64,000 nt of DNA from Pieris napi. Lineage: Eukaryota; Arthropoda; Insecta; Lepidoptera; Pieridae. Position numbers and translations under genes: made by a program. Location of the stretch: positions 11,532,001 to 11,596,000 of the forward strand of contig NC_062239.1 in the NCBI RefSeq assembly GCF_905475465.1, given 5' to 3'. This document shows, piece after piece, positions 47,462-59,599 of the stretch. The notes below the pieces were generated by a model. The model was given only the letters and a program-made list of their open reading frames with translations, had not been told where the DNA came from and searched no databases. How positions within the stretch are numbered: position 1 is the first letter of the stretch; each line of letters opens with the position of its first letter.

Positions 47462-50400
47462 ATGTTGCACTTCAAAACTATCCCCGAAGACTACATAAGG
47501 AAGACGGCTGAGTAAGTGTTTTTAAATTATTAAAAGGTGTCCCGATTCCTAAAAGCCTGCAACGCGCTCGCGATTCTGGCAGTCTTCCCTTCATGTCTCC
47601 TGCCTGTTGGTATATAATTATCTGTCTGTTTGAAAATGTTTTTTAGTGATGAAATTTGAGACTGTTTCTTTAATATCTTTCGAAATCCGGTCTAAAATGT
47701 TGAAGCTCTAAATCAAACTCATAATCATGGTCATGTTCAATAGGTATTTCTCTATTATGTGAACCATTTACGTAATTTTATTTAAAATGTTTTTAAACAA
47801 ATAACTTCCAGACTAAAGACCTCTGTTCTGTGAGATGTTATTGTCTGTATTCGAGGTATACCAAGACTCGTACCGCGTACGTCTGTGGTTATATTTAGCT
47901 AATTCCAAATTTAAAAAAGTTCATTCTAATTTTGGCGGACTCCTTTCGTTAGAAGAAAATATAATATTTTTTTTTATGGCTCTGGTACGATTTGTGCATT
48001 AGCCAGCGTCAAGTATAGGATTTTTTATAATTCGTGCTTGTCTTTACAAATTCGACCTCCATGTACGGTTTAGGCACTCGCCCGGTACCGCACAACCCTC
48101 CCAAAGGCCGAGAACAAATTTAAATTAAATTAAAACTTGCCCTCGAACCGGGAATCGAACCCGGTACCCCTCACCTAGCTGCCACTTAATAAGACCGCTA
48201 GGCTATGAGGCCCGTAATAATTTATTTAATCCTTTATACTCATTAATGTCACTTTCTTAATGATGGTTCATTTCGTAATTATTGAATACATATTTTAATT
48301 AAATCCTGTTAATAACACTATCAATTAATGGCCTCGAAATAACAATTACTTTAAAATGATTAACGAGATTATCGTTCGATAAATCTTCAGATTATAGTTA
48401 AATTGTAATTATTTTATTAGAATTATTACGTGAATATACGATAATTTTTCAATAGTGTATTGTGTTTTTTCTATTTCAAATATTAATTACGGTAGGTATT
48501 TTGCCTCAATTATTTTTTTTTAATTGAGATTTAAATATAGTTAAAACCAAAAATAAACTAATTGTTGCATTTTTTTAAATAAAATTACAAAAAATCGAAA
48601 ATTACAAAACCATAAATACAAAGAATTACCATGAACTAAAAATTATACTTATAAAATATATTGGTGTGTCTGTGCGAACGTATGTGTTTATGTGTGTGTG
48701 TGACAGTGTGTGCAACTATTTACATTATAATTTATATAATTTTTATTTTATTAAAAGCGTCAAATTGAGAAAATAAATCATTACACTGGTAATTAATTCT
48801 ATTTATGGGAGCGTTACAAGAAATGTTATTTTCATTTGTATTAACCGAGAAATTTACAATCTTCTTATTTTGTGTCTGAACTATTTGTAATGTTGTGTGC
48901 TTATACAAAAGTGCGTCTTGTCGCCATTAAATACTATATATTATTTAATTTTATGTTTTTTACCAGATTCGCCCAGGTAGCTGTGAACTGCAGTCGAGCT
49001 GCTCACCAGACAGCTCTTCGTGGTAACAAGCTAAGCCCTCAAGTTGCCGCTTTAACACCGAAGGTATGTCTTTGAGATATTTCTTTCAGAGTCCAGATTT
49101 AACTGCATACTTGGAAACTTATAACATACGAGAGTCATGTTTAGCAGTGAGTCTCGACTCGAATACTGTTACCACTAGGTCGATGTTAAAAGGATAAAAT
49201 ACAGTGCCACATATATTATACATATTGTTTATAAAACACAGTGTTACCCGTTTTTCTATACACGCAATTAATAGTGTAGTAAAACATTTAACGAGTATGT
49301 ATTATATTCAAAAATCTAGGTCTCTAATCTACTTTCGTATAAAGAACAATCGTCAAAACGAATAAAAAGTTGGGACCAAAGCTCTCCCTCATTGTGATAT
49401 CTGGGAACAAAAATAAATAAATAAATCAGTGGCGCTACAACCTTTTTAGGTCTCAGATTTCTGTATCTGTGTAAATCTAATAGACAAGTAGGTGTACAGC
49501 CTCCTGTGCCTGACACACGCAGTCGTTTTTTTGGGTCTAAGGCAAGCCGGTTTCCTTACGATGTCTTCCTTCACCGTTATGTTGTTGTTAAATGCACACA
49601 TAGAAAGAAAGTCAATTGGTACACAGCTGGGGATCGAACCTACGACCTCAGGGATGAGAGTTGCACGCTGAAGCCACTATACACAACACTAGGAACAAAA
49701 TGCCTAAGCTATAAGCCAACTTCATTTGAATAGTTTAACATTTATATATTAAACGGCCCTAATGTTTTTTAGTTCTTCTCATTTTGCGCTCTGAAAAAGA
49801 GCTTTTTAGCTTCATTAGCTAATGATTTTATCACCACAGGTCCGAGCCTTCATCGAGCGAAGTGCTGCTTTGTGCGAACCAGATCATGTGCACATTTGTG
49901 ATGGCTCCGAAGCTGAAGCCAACGCGTTGGTGGCTTTGATGCAAACTCAGGGTACACTGAAACCGCTGCCCAAGTATGATAACTGGTAAGTAAATATATG
50001 TGTGTGTCCTGGGATACACATTGTGTTTATTTAAATTAATAGATCTGCAAGTCTTTCTAAAACCGATAAGGATTTCAAAATTAATTTTATTAAATTGTCT
50101 GAAATTAATAGAAAGGCCACGTCGTGATATAAAACCAAAGTCTGAAATAGGCCTTTTAATTTCTTTAGCACTTGTTGGAACTTAGAATAACGTGATACTA
50201 AAACGTAGTATATATACAGTTCACAACATAAGTATACAGTACATATGTACAGTAGATATATATAAAATATTGTATTCGACATTCCTCTTGGAACGGTGTA
50301 CACTTGAAATGTTTTTGTTTTCCCGATCGAATTATTTGAGAAATCTAAAAATACTTGTTACTAACTGTTCTTTGTTTAAAAGCAATTAATTACCTAATAC

Positions 50401-53400
50401 TAAATTTTTACATTTTTACATTTAGAGATGAATGGGTTGTTTTCGATCTAGGTCCTTTCAAACTTTGAGGTTGTTTTACATGCTACGGCTATATATCAAA
50501 TTAAAAATCATAATCGATTCCCTTAATCAAATCTTTCACAATGCACGGATCTACATAAGTTTCAAATTAGCTATTTATTACTTGTTGGTAGGATAAACAC
50601 TATTGTTGCGTTTCGCGACTGTCAGATAGCGCTATTCGTCACATAAAGTCCATCATAAGTTATGAGTCCGATGAAGTGTCAATAGCACAATTTATCTTCC
50701 AAATAATGTATTGCATAGCTATTTGGTACTTTATGCATACATTGTGAAACAGACCCTTAATCTCGTTTGAGAACCGTCAACTATTAGTTTATTTATTCAC
50801 AAAAATACTTACAGTACAAAGTGAATACGATAACTTCAAAAAAAGACATATGTAATATATAAGATACACTGTGAACTCATTCTGGGAACATATAAAGATG
50901 TCGATAGTGTCGGAGACAGCATTCAGTAAGCGCAACGTCTTTGTTAACGGGGATCTGTGCGACACTGGTTCTGGCCATTGGTATCGCAAACAACCTTGGC
51001 CTATGCCACGCATATCCCCTAAGTCAAAGAACCCGAGTTCTTCAAGAACACTTGGGTTGCTCGCCAAGTATGTAACTACATATAGGACAATTGATCTTGG
51101 GCCTTGATCTCAGAATGTGCAAATCATTGTTTAGATTCTCAGAGTTGAAAAATAAGTCACCTTTTGATATCTTTAGAATAATTATTTCATTTTGTGGGCG
51201 CCTGGTAGATACTAGATAGTACCGGTGACCCCCGAGCTGGTGCTTTCCTCGCTCAACGAATAAGTATATAGCGTTAAACGTACACTGCCACAGGGACTAA
51301 ACTTTTTAAATTTGTTTTAATTTTTTATTATTACTATATTATGTAAAGAAAATAGTAATATTTGATTCAGTGGGTAGGGCTGGCAAAATGCCACGAGCCC
51401 CAAGAGATATTATGTTCTATAGATGAATGTGAAGTCTTCAATACGCATTGGGCTACCGTGGAGACTACAGACCATTCCCTCTCGCCTAAGAGAGGAGGCC
51501 TATGACCATTAGTGGGACATATACAACGTGTAATTGAGCTGAAAATCTCGAATGTTATTAAAATTAAACTGAGTAGGGACGATTTTTACTGATAGGGCCC
51601 CATCAAAAGAATTGCCACGGGCCCCAGATGGTATAGTTACGCCACTGATTTGATTGTTATGTTTATGTTTTGATAAACCAAAAAAGTAATTACCTAAAAG
51701 ATACCTTCGTTTACATAGCTGGTTGGCTCGCACGGATCCAGCTGATGTTGCTAGAGTGGAGTCCCGTACTTTTATTTGTGCGGAGCGCGAGCGTGACGTA
51801 GTTCCAATCGCACGCGCAGGCCAGAAGAGCGCGTTAGGAAACTATATTCCACTGCCCGACTATGAGAAAGCCGTTGCAGAACGTTTCCCAGGATGTATGA
51901 GAGGTAAGTTGCCCTCCTTTTTAATTATCAAAATTGTACTCATGTGTAGTAAGAAGTTTTCACATCAAAAAGTTTTTATAATAAATAATATGTAAATAAA
52001 ATTGATAAATTTAATCTAATTTTGTAATTGAATTAAATTAATATCACTTTGAATTTTTTCACATCTATGTTTTTTTTAAATTCAGAAAATTATCAAATAC
52101 ACACACAATTTAAAGTTTATACGCTGTGTAGTGCTTTCTATCTCATTTTCTCCCACGTTAAATCTTATGAATTTATGTGACTGTCTCTTTTTACTAAAGA
52201 AGTTTTATTGTAGTATGTCTTAAAAATCCAGGTGAATGGAATTCTTTAATCCTTTTTGAATTAGATTTATACATCAAATTGGTGTCGGATTAAAAAAAAT
52301 ATCATTCCAGGTCGCACAATGTATGTAATACCCTTCTCAATGGGTCCAGTTGGGTCTCCACTCTCTAAAATTGGTGTGGAAGTTACCGACTCGCCTTATG
52401 TCGCCTACTCCATGAGGGTCATGACCAGAATCGGTATGTATATGATCATATCATCAGTTTCATCATCGAACGTTGAGGCAGAATACAAAATACCACCCGT
52501 ATCACCTCGACATCCACCGTTCCACAACTGAGCGTTATGTAAGGCAGTTTTTGCCGCCACTACTATGAACCAGCTGCCCACTGAAGTATTTCCCAACCCA
52601 TTCGACTTAGGGTCTTCAAGAAAAAAGCGTATGAATTTTTAAAGGCCGGCAATGCACTCGCGAGCCCTCTGGCGTTGAGAGTGCCCTTCTTCCCATTTGC
52701 CTACTGTTCTATAAAAGAAAATCAAATATATCGGGCAGAGGAACCTTTCTACGTTTTATATATGTTTTATATATGATTATATGTCATATTTAAGCGGCTT
52801 ATAATGAACTTCGCGATTAAAAAGAGTGGCGGAGAGTTTCTTGCCACTTCTTCTTGCTCTACGCCCTTGACTTGCGAACAGCCCTGCGATTCTGTAACTC
52901 ACTTTTCGAACTCACACAGCGGTTTTCGCATCGGCGGTCGCTCTCAAATCAGTCGTGAAGCAGTCATTTTATGATTTGGCATTCTGATAAACAATAAACT
53001 ACAAGCTCCCACCTTTTTAATTTTTTTTCGTAAATGCAAATTTAGAATCAATTTAAAATCTTTTCTGTTGACGATCATAAGTGTACTTGGTTACCAATAT
53101 AAATAAAGTTATTTTAATATTAATTTTACAGTAAAACACATGTTTAGTCGTAACTGCTCAAGATCAAACAATAATATTTATTTTAAACCATTCAAATGCT
53201 TAATTTCCCAGGTGCCGCTGTGTTAGAAGCTCTTCGTAAGGACGAACACTTTGTGCGCTGTCTCCACTCAGTGGGACGGTCTGCGTCATCAGGCACCATA
53301 GGATGGCCCTGCGACCCTGCTAGAACTATCATCCTTCATCGACCAGCTGACAATGAGATAGTTAGTTATGGTAAGTTTTACAGCGTCAGTAATGGAATTA

Positions 53401-56400
53401 TTGTTACGAGTATAGCGGAGTCCGTTTTTTTTATTTATGATTGGACAATTCACACCAATTGACCTAGTCCCATATGCTAAGCTGGTGAAGCTTGTGTTAT
53501 GGGTACTAGGCAACGGATATACATACATATAGATAGATAGACATATAAATACATATTTATATGTCTATCTATCTATGTGATGTGATGAGCATTTGGTGTT
53601 GTGCTTAGGTCTTGGGCAACCTATCACATCGATGTTTGTCTCAGCCGGGGATCGAACCCGGGACCCATGGATTCGCAGTCAGGGGTACTAACCACTAGAC
53701 CAATGAGCCGTCAAATCCGTAATGGGTCCATTCCGCTCGCAGTGGAAGGTCGGCATAACAGGCGCAAAGGGTACAAACAACTTCTCGACTATAGCCACTG
53801 GGAATTTCGGCCCATTTTTTATGAAAGCTTATAATCAGGAACGCAGATATCAACATATATATATGTTGTTATAGGTAGTGGCTACGGAGGCAACAGTCTT
53901 TTGGGTAAGAAGTGCTTCGCTCTGCGGCTGGGCTCTGTTATAGCGCGCCGAGAAGGATGGCTGGCTGAACATATGCTGGTAATTATTAATTGTCTTAATA
54001 TGATTCATAATTAATTGTATGGATTTAACTTAAACTTGAACATCATTTAAACCAAAAGATTTCCCGATTATAATTCAGTTTCACTGGGCACAAATAATAT
54101 ATTTTATTATAATAATAAGTTATTTGCAAGAATGTACATGGTACTAAAATGTTATAGTGGTACAATAGCTTGGCATATGGCGTGCAAATTAATTTCAAAA
54201 GGTAGAGTTTTTCATAGAATTTACGTATTACATTATGAATTACGGAGTTAAAGAGATATCATTACATTACCCAAATAATATTCATTATTTGACCGAATAA
54301 TTAATAAAATAATAGATTTTTTACAAAAGCATACCGATTTTTAAAACTCTAGTAGGAAGTTAAATGTTTTTGGTAAATTATTATAAAACTTTTGCTTGTC
54401 TAGATCGTTGGAGTCACCGATCCGAAAGGTCGTAAGCGGTACATCGCTGCAGCATTCCCCTCGGCATGTGGGAAGACGAATTTGGCAATGATGACTCCAA
54501 CCCTGCCGGGGTACAAGGTGGAGTGTGTGGGTGATGATATTGCCTGGATGAAGTTTGACAAGAACGGCGTATTGAGAGCTATTAATCCTGAGAACGGGTT
54601 CTTCGGTGTTGCCCCAGGTAAATATTCTTCATTTACTTTTTATTGCTATATATAAAATAAACCAGTGGAGCTACAACCTCTTTAGATTCTGGCCACAGAG
54701 TTCTCTATCTGTTTCATGATCTTTTGGCAATCTAATAGGTAATCAGCCACCTGACACATGCCGTCGACTTTTTGCTTCTAAGGCAAGTCGGTTTCCTCAC
54801 GATGTTTTCCTTCGCCGTTCGAATGTTAAATGCGAACATAGAAAGTCCATTGGTCCATTGGTGCACACCCATTAGGTCAACACTGCTTAATATATAAACT
54901 AAAAGTACAGAAAACCGCTAATGGGTTTAACCTTGGTGCCTGATGGGTACAAGGTTAAGTTTATTTGTACCACAGTAAAAAAGGGTGCGTGTACTTATGT
55001 ATGCGCATAAGAAGTTATACTTCTTTTGCATTATTAAAAATAGTTTTTGATTGCATGCAAATAATTAATTACAATTAAATAATCAAAGACTGGAAAAGGA
55101 GTCATTATAGTCAATAAAGTTCATTTTACATTTGAAAAATTAAATATTTATTATTATGCTCCTACATTAAGTGTAACATAAATTACATAATAAGATAACT
55201 TCATTCTGTTAATTTTGTGTCACGGTGCGCGCGCATCGTAAAATTTCACTCTCATCAATCTTTCATAACGCGTCTAAAGAAGTAAAACTTCAAAAATTTA
55301 AATTCCTTATAAGCTAAAGAGTTAAAAATAAATATAATTAATACAAAAAACGAAACGAAAACATTACAATAAACGGAGAGAATAATTTTTCTTCATCATC
55401 ATATCATCATTATGATGATGATGCCTTTAAAGAATACAATTATTTTGTAGGTACATCGGCGTCAACGAACCCAATTGCCATGGAGTCAGTATTCAAAGAC
55501 ACAGTATTCACGAATGTCGCGGAGACTAAAGATGGTGGTGTGTGGTGGGAGGGAATGGGAGCGGCCCCTGAAGGTATTACAGATTGGAAAGGACAGGCTT
55601 GGGATCAAACCAAGAAGACGCCAGCTGCGCATCCAAACTCAAGGTATTATAATCGATAAGACATAATAGAAATACAAAATAAGAGTACCACAAAAGTAAA
55701 CATTTATTTAGTTCTCCTATAATTATACATACAATATATTACCCTATATAATAATCTTATGTATAAAATTCTCGTGTCACAATGTTAGTTACCATACTAA
55801 TCTGAAACGGCTTGACTGATTTTTATCAAATTTTATATGCATATTCAGTAGGTCTGAGATTCGGCTACTATTTTTCATACCCCTAAGGGATAAGGGGGGT
55901 CAGCTAGTATATAAAATAATAAAAGTAATTAAATCAGGTGCTTTCCTCGCTCAACGAATAAATATCGCAATACAGCGAGGAAATGCTGCCAGCGTTAAAA
56001 GTACACTGCTACGAGGACCAAACTTTTTAAATTTGTTTTAATTTTCTGTTTATTACTGTAGGTTAAGAAATTTGTAAATACTGTATATTTGATTATTATG
56101 TTTAGGTTTTAATGAACGATAAACAACTTTATAAAAAAAGAATTACATCAATTTGAATACCAAACAGTTTAAAGAATTTGCGATATTTTTAATTAGAAAA
56201 GAGCACTTTACACACTTTTAAATTTTCTGATATAATTATTTGTCTTCAGATTCTGCACACCGGCGGCCAATTGTCCGATGATAGATGGAGATTGGGAGAG
56301 TGCGGAAGGTGTACCGATATCTGCGATATTGTTGGGCGGGCGGCGCCCTGCGGGTGTTCCACTAGTTGTCGAAGCCCGGGACTGGGCTCATGGAGTCTTC

Positions 56401-58319
56401 CTCGGGGCTTCCATGAGATCGGAGTCGACTGCAGCTGCTGAATATGCTGTGAGTTAAGCCTTCAAATGTTTTGGTGTTTTCTAAACACTGTTTTTGGAAC
56501 ATTGCCAGATGTCGTTTTATAACTTTAAAAACCAAACTGGACTTTTAATAAACTAACGAACTTCGTTTCTTCTTAATGTGATTTTACTAAGCCTTTTAGT
56601 ACATACCAACATGGAACATTTTGCTATGCTACCCCAGAGACTGTTCGGTTTTCCGGAATGAATTTTTTTTAGGTTGTTTAGAGAATTAATAAACAATAAT
56701 AATACAATAAACCTCAGAGTTCAAGTATAGTTTTTAATATACAAAATAAGGGCTGATCGTCGAGAGGTGACAATTAAGGGTTGTATGTATTTTTGTATGC
56801 TGTATCATAAGAAAATAAAAACAAAAAAACTGTCTAAAAAATAAAAATAAAATATTTGGTGTGGACACACCCCTTATCACTTAGGGATTTGAAAGAGTAG
56901 AATAAGCATACAAAATTTCATATGAATCGGTCGTTTCGGAACGAACATTGTGACACGAGAATTTTATATATTAGATTAAAAAGAAACAATAATTATTCCT
57001 TTTTTAATCATTCACCAGACACCATAATTATAATTTTAAGATCTTTGACAATATTCTGATTAATTGCAGGGAAAAGTTGTAATGCACGATCCGTTCGCAA
57101 TGCGGCCATTCTTTGGTTACAACTTTGGCGAGTATCTCCAACATTGGCTGTCGATGCCGCAAGCTGGTCGCCAGATGCCTAAGATCTTCCACGTTAACTG
57201 GTTCAGGAAAGACCAACAGGTATATCCAAATAGTTTAATAAGTATTTAATTGTCAAAATTTCAAAAAATTATACCATCAAAGGCTGTTGGCTTAGTCCAC
57301 CAATGGACATTCTGTCTATGTGTTTTCTTCGCGTTTAACATTCGCTCGAACGGTGAAGGAAAACATCGTGATGAAACCGGCTTGCCATAGACCCATTCGA
57401 CAGCGTGTGTCAAGCACAGGAGGCTGATCACCTACTTGTCTTTTAGATCTATATCATGAAACAGATACAGAAATCTGAGGCCCAAACCGAAAAAGGTTTT
57501 TTTTATACCATCAAAAGTTGTCAACGGTAATTAAACTAATTATTACAAAATCAGGCCAATGTCTGGAGTTTCTAAATATATTTTTTATGTATAGGGTAAA
57601 TTCCTATGGCCTGGCTTCGGTGAGAACTCCCGCGTTTTGGACTGGGTTTTGCGTAGATGTGATGATGAGCAGTGTCACGTGGAGACACCATTAGGCTTCG
57701 TGCCAAAACCCGGAGCTCTTGACTGTAGCGACCTTGGCGACATCAATATGAACGAATTGTTCAACATTCCCAAGGACTTCTGGTTGCAAGAGGTAGGTTC
57801 ATTTGTTTGTCCATCCTATTAGCACATAATACAAATAAGAGAAATAATATACTAAATGGATCTGTAAGGAGAGTTTGAATAGATTTTTTGATAAATTAAT
57901 CTTAGCGGTTTGATTTTTATATTTATATCTAACAGAACATGTTGTATGCTTTATACATATAAAAAATGCATATACTTAGCTGTTAAAATCGAAGTCAAAT
58001 GAAAAGCCTAAAGTTCCATATTTGAAATCGATTTTCCTTTAGTTTTATGATTTCGATGTATTGTTTTCGTGTTTGTTATGTTTGCCTATAAGTGCTCGTC
58101 ACACTAAATTTTATATTTTATTTTCCTTAAGTATCAGTGTACCGACATTGGCAAGCTATTGTAAATAAATAAATTACGACTGGAAATATTATTTACATAA
58201 ACATATTTTTACAGGCTGACGCGATAGAAAAATACTTTAAGGAAGAAGTGGGTGAAGATTTACCGAATGAAATGTGGGACCAACTGATGACACTCAAGAA
58301 AAACATTCAAAAATCATAG
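47462..58319 (+). CDS. Pepck: Phosphoenolpyruvate carboxykinase (GTP), complete, 13 exons
   Basis: Converts oxaloacetate and GTP to phosphoenolpyruvate, GDP and CO2, the key step of gluconeogenesis. Exons: 47462-47511, 48967-49063, 49840-49985, 51719-51903, 52311-52433, 53212-53370, 53875-53978, 54404-54617, 55451-55643, 56250-56448, 57070-57219, 57595-57792, 58215-58319. All are GT-AG with matched phases; 640 residues plus TAG, the usual length. Visible catalytic features: substrate Arg110 (DVARVES), Lys266 (LLGKKCF), His286 (LAEHML), P-loop PSACGKTNL with reactive Cys310, metal ligands Asp332/Asp333 (VGDDIAW), Arg424 (NSRFCTP), and the nucleotide site FLWPGFGENSRVLDW. Nothing essential is missing, so the enzyme should be active. 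Exon 1 (MLHFKTIPEDYIRKTAE) is the least certain part; it is acidic, so a mitochondrial presequence is not evident. Introns carry SINEs, a MITE and LINE tails. Confidence 0.97.
47970..48216 (-). mobile_element. tRNA-derived SINE (family 3) in PEPCK intron 1
   Basis: On the minus strand: A box TAGCCTAGCGGTCTTATT, B box GGTTCGATTCC, then a body ending in AT-rich sequence. It looks like a tRNA at first sight but the arms do not fold into a complete cloverleaf and a long tail follows. Confidence 0.7.
49427..49690 (-). mobile_element. SINE (family 1) in PEPCK intron 2
   Basis: Tail CAGTGGCGCTACAACC, B box (minus GGTTCGATCCCC) and A-box end GAAGCCACT. The plus frame at 49506-49733 is a by-product. 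Confidence 0.85.
50880..51110. repeat. Dispersed repeat in PEPCK intron 3
   Basis: TCGGAGACAGCATTCAGTAA and flanks match 42304-42385. Both strands stay open across about 80 codons, which suggests former coding content, but no domain is recognisable and there are no splice signals. Probably a transposon relic. Confidence 0.4.
51240..51650. repeat. LINE tail and relics in PEPCK intron 3
   Basis: GTGCTTTCCTCGCTCAACGA and GTACACTGCCACAGGGAC (also at 55940-56030), then GTCTTCAATACGCATTGGGC and CTCTCGCCTAAGAGAGGAGG, typical of decayed LINE ORF ends, then CCAGATGGTATAGTTACGCC. Confidence 0.55.
52474..52725 (+). repeat. LINE 3' end in PEPCK intron 5
   Basis: Decayed version of the 34610 element: GAACCAGCTGCCCACTGAAG and CATTCGACTTAGGG, with the tail GCAATGCACTCGCGAGCCCT. 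The coding part is frameshifted. Confidence 0.7.
52817..53130 (+). repeat. LINE tail with an inserted repeat, PEPCK intron 5
   Basis: The tail AAAAAGAGTGGCGGAGAGTT to CTTGACTTGCGAAC is split by the repeat of 52883-53015 (a copy of 27878). It resumes at GACGATCATAAGTGTACTTG and ends in AATAAAG. Confidence 0.7.
53443..53716 (-). mobile_element. SINE (family 2) with an internally inverted segment, PEPCK intron 6
   Basis: The outer parts are minus oriented (B box GGTTCGATCCCC on the minus strand; tail CACCAATTGACCTAGTCCC at the left). The central GAGCATTTGGTGTTGTGCTT, however, reads in the plus orientation, opposite to its own flanks. A palindromic ATAGATAGACATATAAATAC / GTCTATCTATCTAT stretch adjoins the flip. 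Confidence 0.8.
54663..54889 (-). mobile_element. SINE (family 1) in PEPCK intron 8, degraded
   Basis: Tail CCAGTGGAGCTACAACCTC and body are present. The B-box region is deleted (TTGGTGCACACCCATTAGGT). Confidence 0.75.
54978..55292. mobile_element. MITE with GAAGTTATACTTCTTT ends, copy 4, PEPCK intron 8
   Basis: Reverse orientation of the copy at 21699: AAGGGTGCGTGTACTTATGT, GAAGTTATACTTCTTTTGCA, and the right end AAAGAAGTAAAACTTC. It keeps an uninterrupted version of the site where copy 3 has its nested insert. Confidence 0.85.
55765..56060 (-). repeat. RTE-type tail and LINE tail in PEPCK intron 9
   Basis: 55770-55915 is the reverse complement of the tail at 35880 (AAATTCTCGTGTCACAATGT, AAACGGCTTGACTG). 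55935-56060 repeats GTGCTTTCCTCGCTCAACGA and GTACACTGCTACGAGGACC. Confidence 0.65.
56747..56980 (+). repeat. RTE-type retroposon tail in PEPCK intron 10
   Basis: GGGCTGATCGTCGAGAGGTG to ATTGTGACACGAGAATTTTA; same type as 35880. Confidence 0.7.
57295..57500 (+). mobile_element. SINE (family 1) in PEPCK intron 11, 5'-truncated
   Basis: Body from CACCAATGGACATTCTGTCT to the tail CTGAGGCCCAAACCG. The tRNA head is missing. Confidence 0.75.
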
Positions 58320-58548
58320 ACAATATTGCGATACCAAAGACAAGTTTATATGCAACGATAAAATATAATTAATCAGCCCAAATCCAGTAACTACAACTAC
58401 GTCGTCACATATTAATATTTATAATACTTCCATGTTTATTGTATTCTATATTATATTATTAACAAGAATATTTTTTTGTATTTTAACAGATCTCTAGTCT
58501 TTTCTTATCTGGCAAAATTACGAATTATGTGGCTGTGTTAGATTAAGA

Positions 58549-58582
58549 AATAAATTTTAGATATAAGACTTCTATAAATAAA
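58549..58582 (+). terminator. PEPCK poly(A) signals
   Basis: Two AATAAA hexamers (58549-58554 and 58577-58582) about 230-260 bp after the stop codon. Confidence 0.55.
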
Positions 58583-59041
58583 CTTATTTTAAATGAAAAC
58601 AATGTTTTAATTACTAACTAATCACATAATATAGCTTTATTTAAACTACAATCACACGTTAACATAACAGTGACAAGACGATATAACAATGCACAAAAGC
58701 AATCTTGCAAATTATTTGAAAGATTCATCTGTATTCAGGGAATTTCCTAAGCACTTGAAGCCATCCTTTTATATACAAAAATCTAGTAAATGTAACAATA
58801 AGAACTGTAATTTTTGATAGAGACCTAATATGCAGAACATTTGATAAAAAGTATTCGCATTTAGTTGGTCTATTGTTAGTAGTATATAAAACAATTGCAT
58901 GGTTGCGATTTAAAAACAAGAAATAAAAACTTCACATAGTAGCATCTCTTTCATCACTCTCTCTCTCTCTCTCTCATCCTATTTAAGAATGTGAATAGTT
59001 CGACACGATATGATATGATTGTCATAAATTGAGAATGAACC
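58583..59041. other. Between PEPCK and the 59.0 kb element: no gene
   Basis: AT-rich, with a CT microsatellite at about 58957-58975. The minus frame at 58725-58919 has no supporting features. Confidence 0.4.
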
Positions 59042-59599
59042 TTATGGGGCGTTCCCACGAGGCGTTAATCACGACAGTCAACCACGCTTTCGTGAAATAC
59101 ACTTCTGTGTGAACGCATAGGCGTTAAACTTGCTTTCGTGAGGAACGGCGCACGACACAAGCGTGGATAGATCAAACGTGTTTGATTTTCAGTCGTGATA
59201 TACCGTTCGTGAAGCCAAGATGTCGTCACAACAACGTGGAATTAAGTTTAACGACAGTGAAACTACGCGTTTTTTGGAGTTATATTCTATGGAAAAGGTG
59301 TTATATGATCCAAGTTTGGAGGAATACCGTGATAGAGATTTACGTGCCGCCGCAGCTAAGAGAATAAGTCATGAATTAAATATTCCTGGATTTGGACCAA
59401 AAGAAGTTATATCAAAAATCAAAAATAAATAATAAATATAAATAAACTAAGTCGAAACACGAAGCGTGAACGGCACGAAATCCCCCAACCATGTGAACGT
59501 TTCATCAATTCACACTTTCGTGAGTGTCACGAACGACAGTTGACTAGCGTAGTTGACTGTCGTGAATCGTGATTAACGCTCCGTGGGAACGCCCCATAA
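59042..59599. mobile_element. 558 bp inverted-repeat transposon carrying a MADF-like frame
   Basis: Ends TTATGGGGCGTTCCCACG with a reverse-complement partner at 59582-59599. The arms extend through GCGTTAATCACGA and include several copies of TTTCGTGA/TCACGA-type motifs. A direct target duplication is not clear: TTA and TAA flank the GGGG ends as mirror images. Size and content suggest a deletion derivative of a larger element, possibly PIF/Harbinger, whose elements often carry a second MADF/Myb-like gene (established for that superfamily). Confidence 0.8.
59220..59432 (+). CDS. Short MADF-like protein inside the 59.0 kb transposon
   Basis: 70 codons, complete from ATG to stop. FLELYSMEKVLYDPSLEEYR followed by DRDLRAAAAKRISHELNI resembles the first two helices of a MADF (Myb-related) DNA-binding domain, in which F--lY----lyd---e-Yk--d-r--a---I---l is the usual pattern. 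The third helix is abbreviated (PGFGPKEVISKIKNK). It is bounded by the element's inverted repeats, so it is a transposon gene or a fragment of one, not a host gene. Confidence 0.55.
   Translation: MSSQQRGIKFNDSETTRFLELYSMEKVLYDPSLEEYRDRDLRAAAAKRISHELNIPGFGPKEVISKIKNK

Noticed and set aside
48130..48216. Possible tRNA gene (A and B boxes, minus strand)
   Set aside because: The boxes are present but the acceptor and anticodon arms do not pair well and a SINE body follows; it is a tRNA-derived SINE head.
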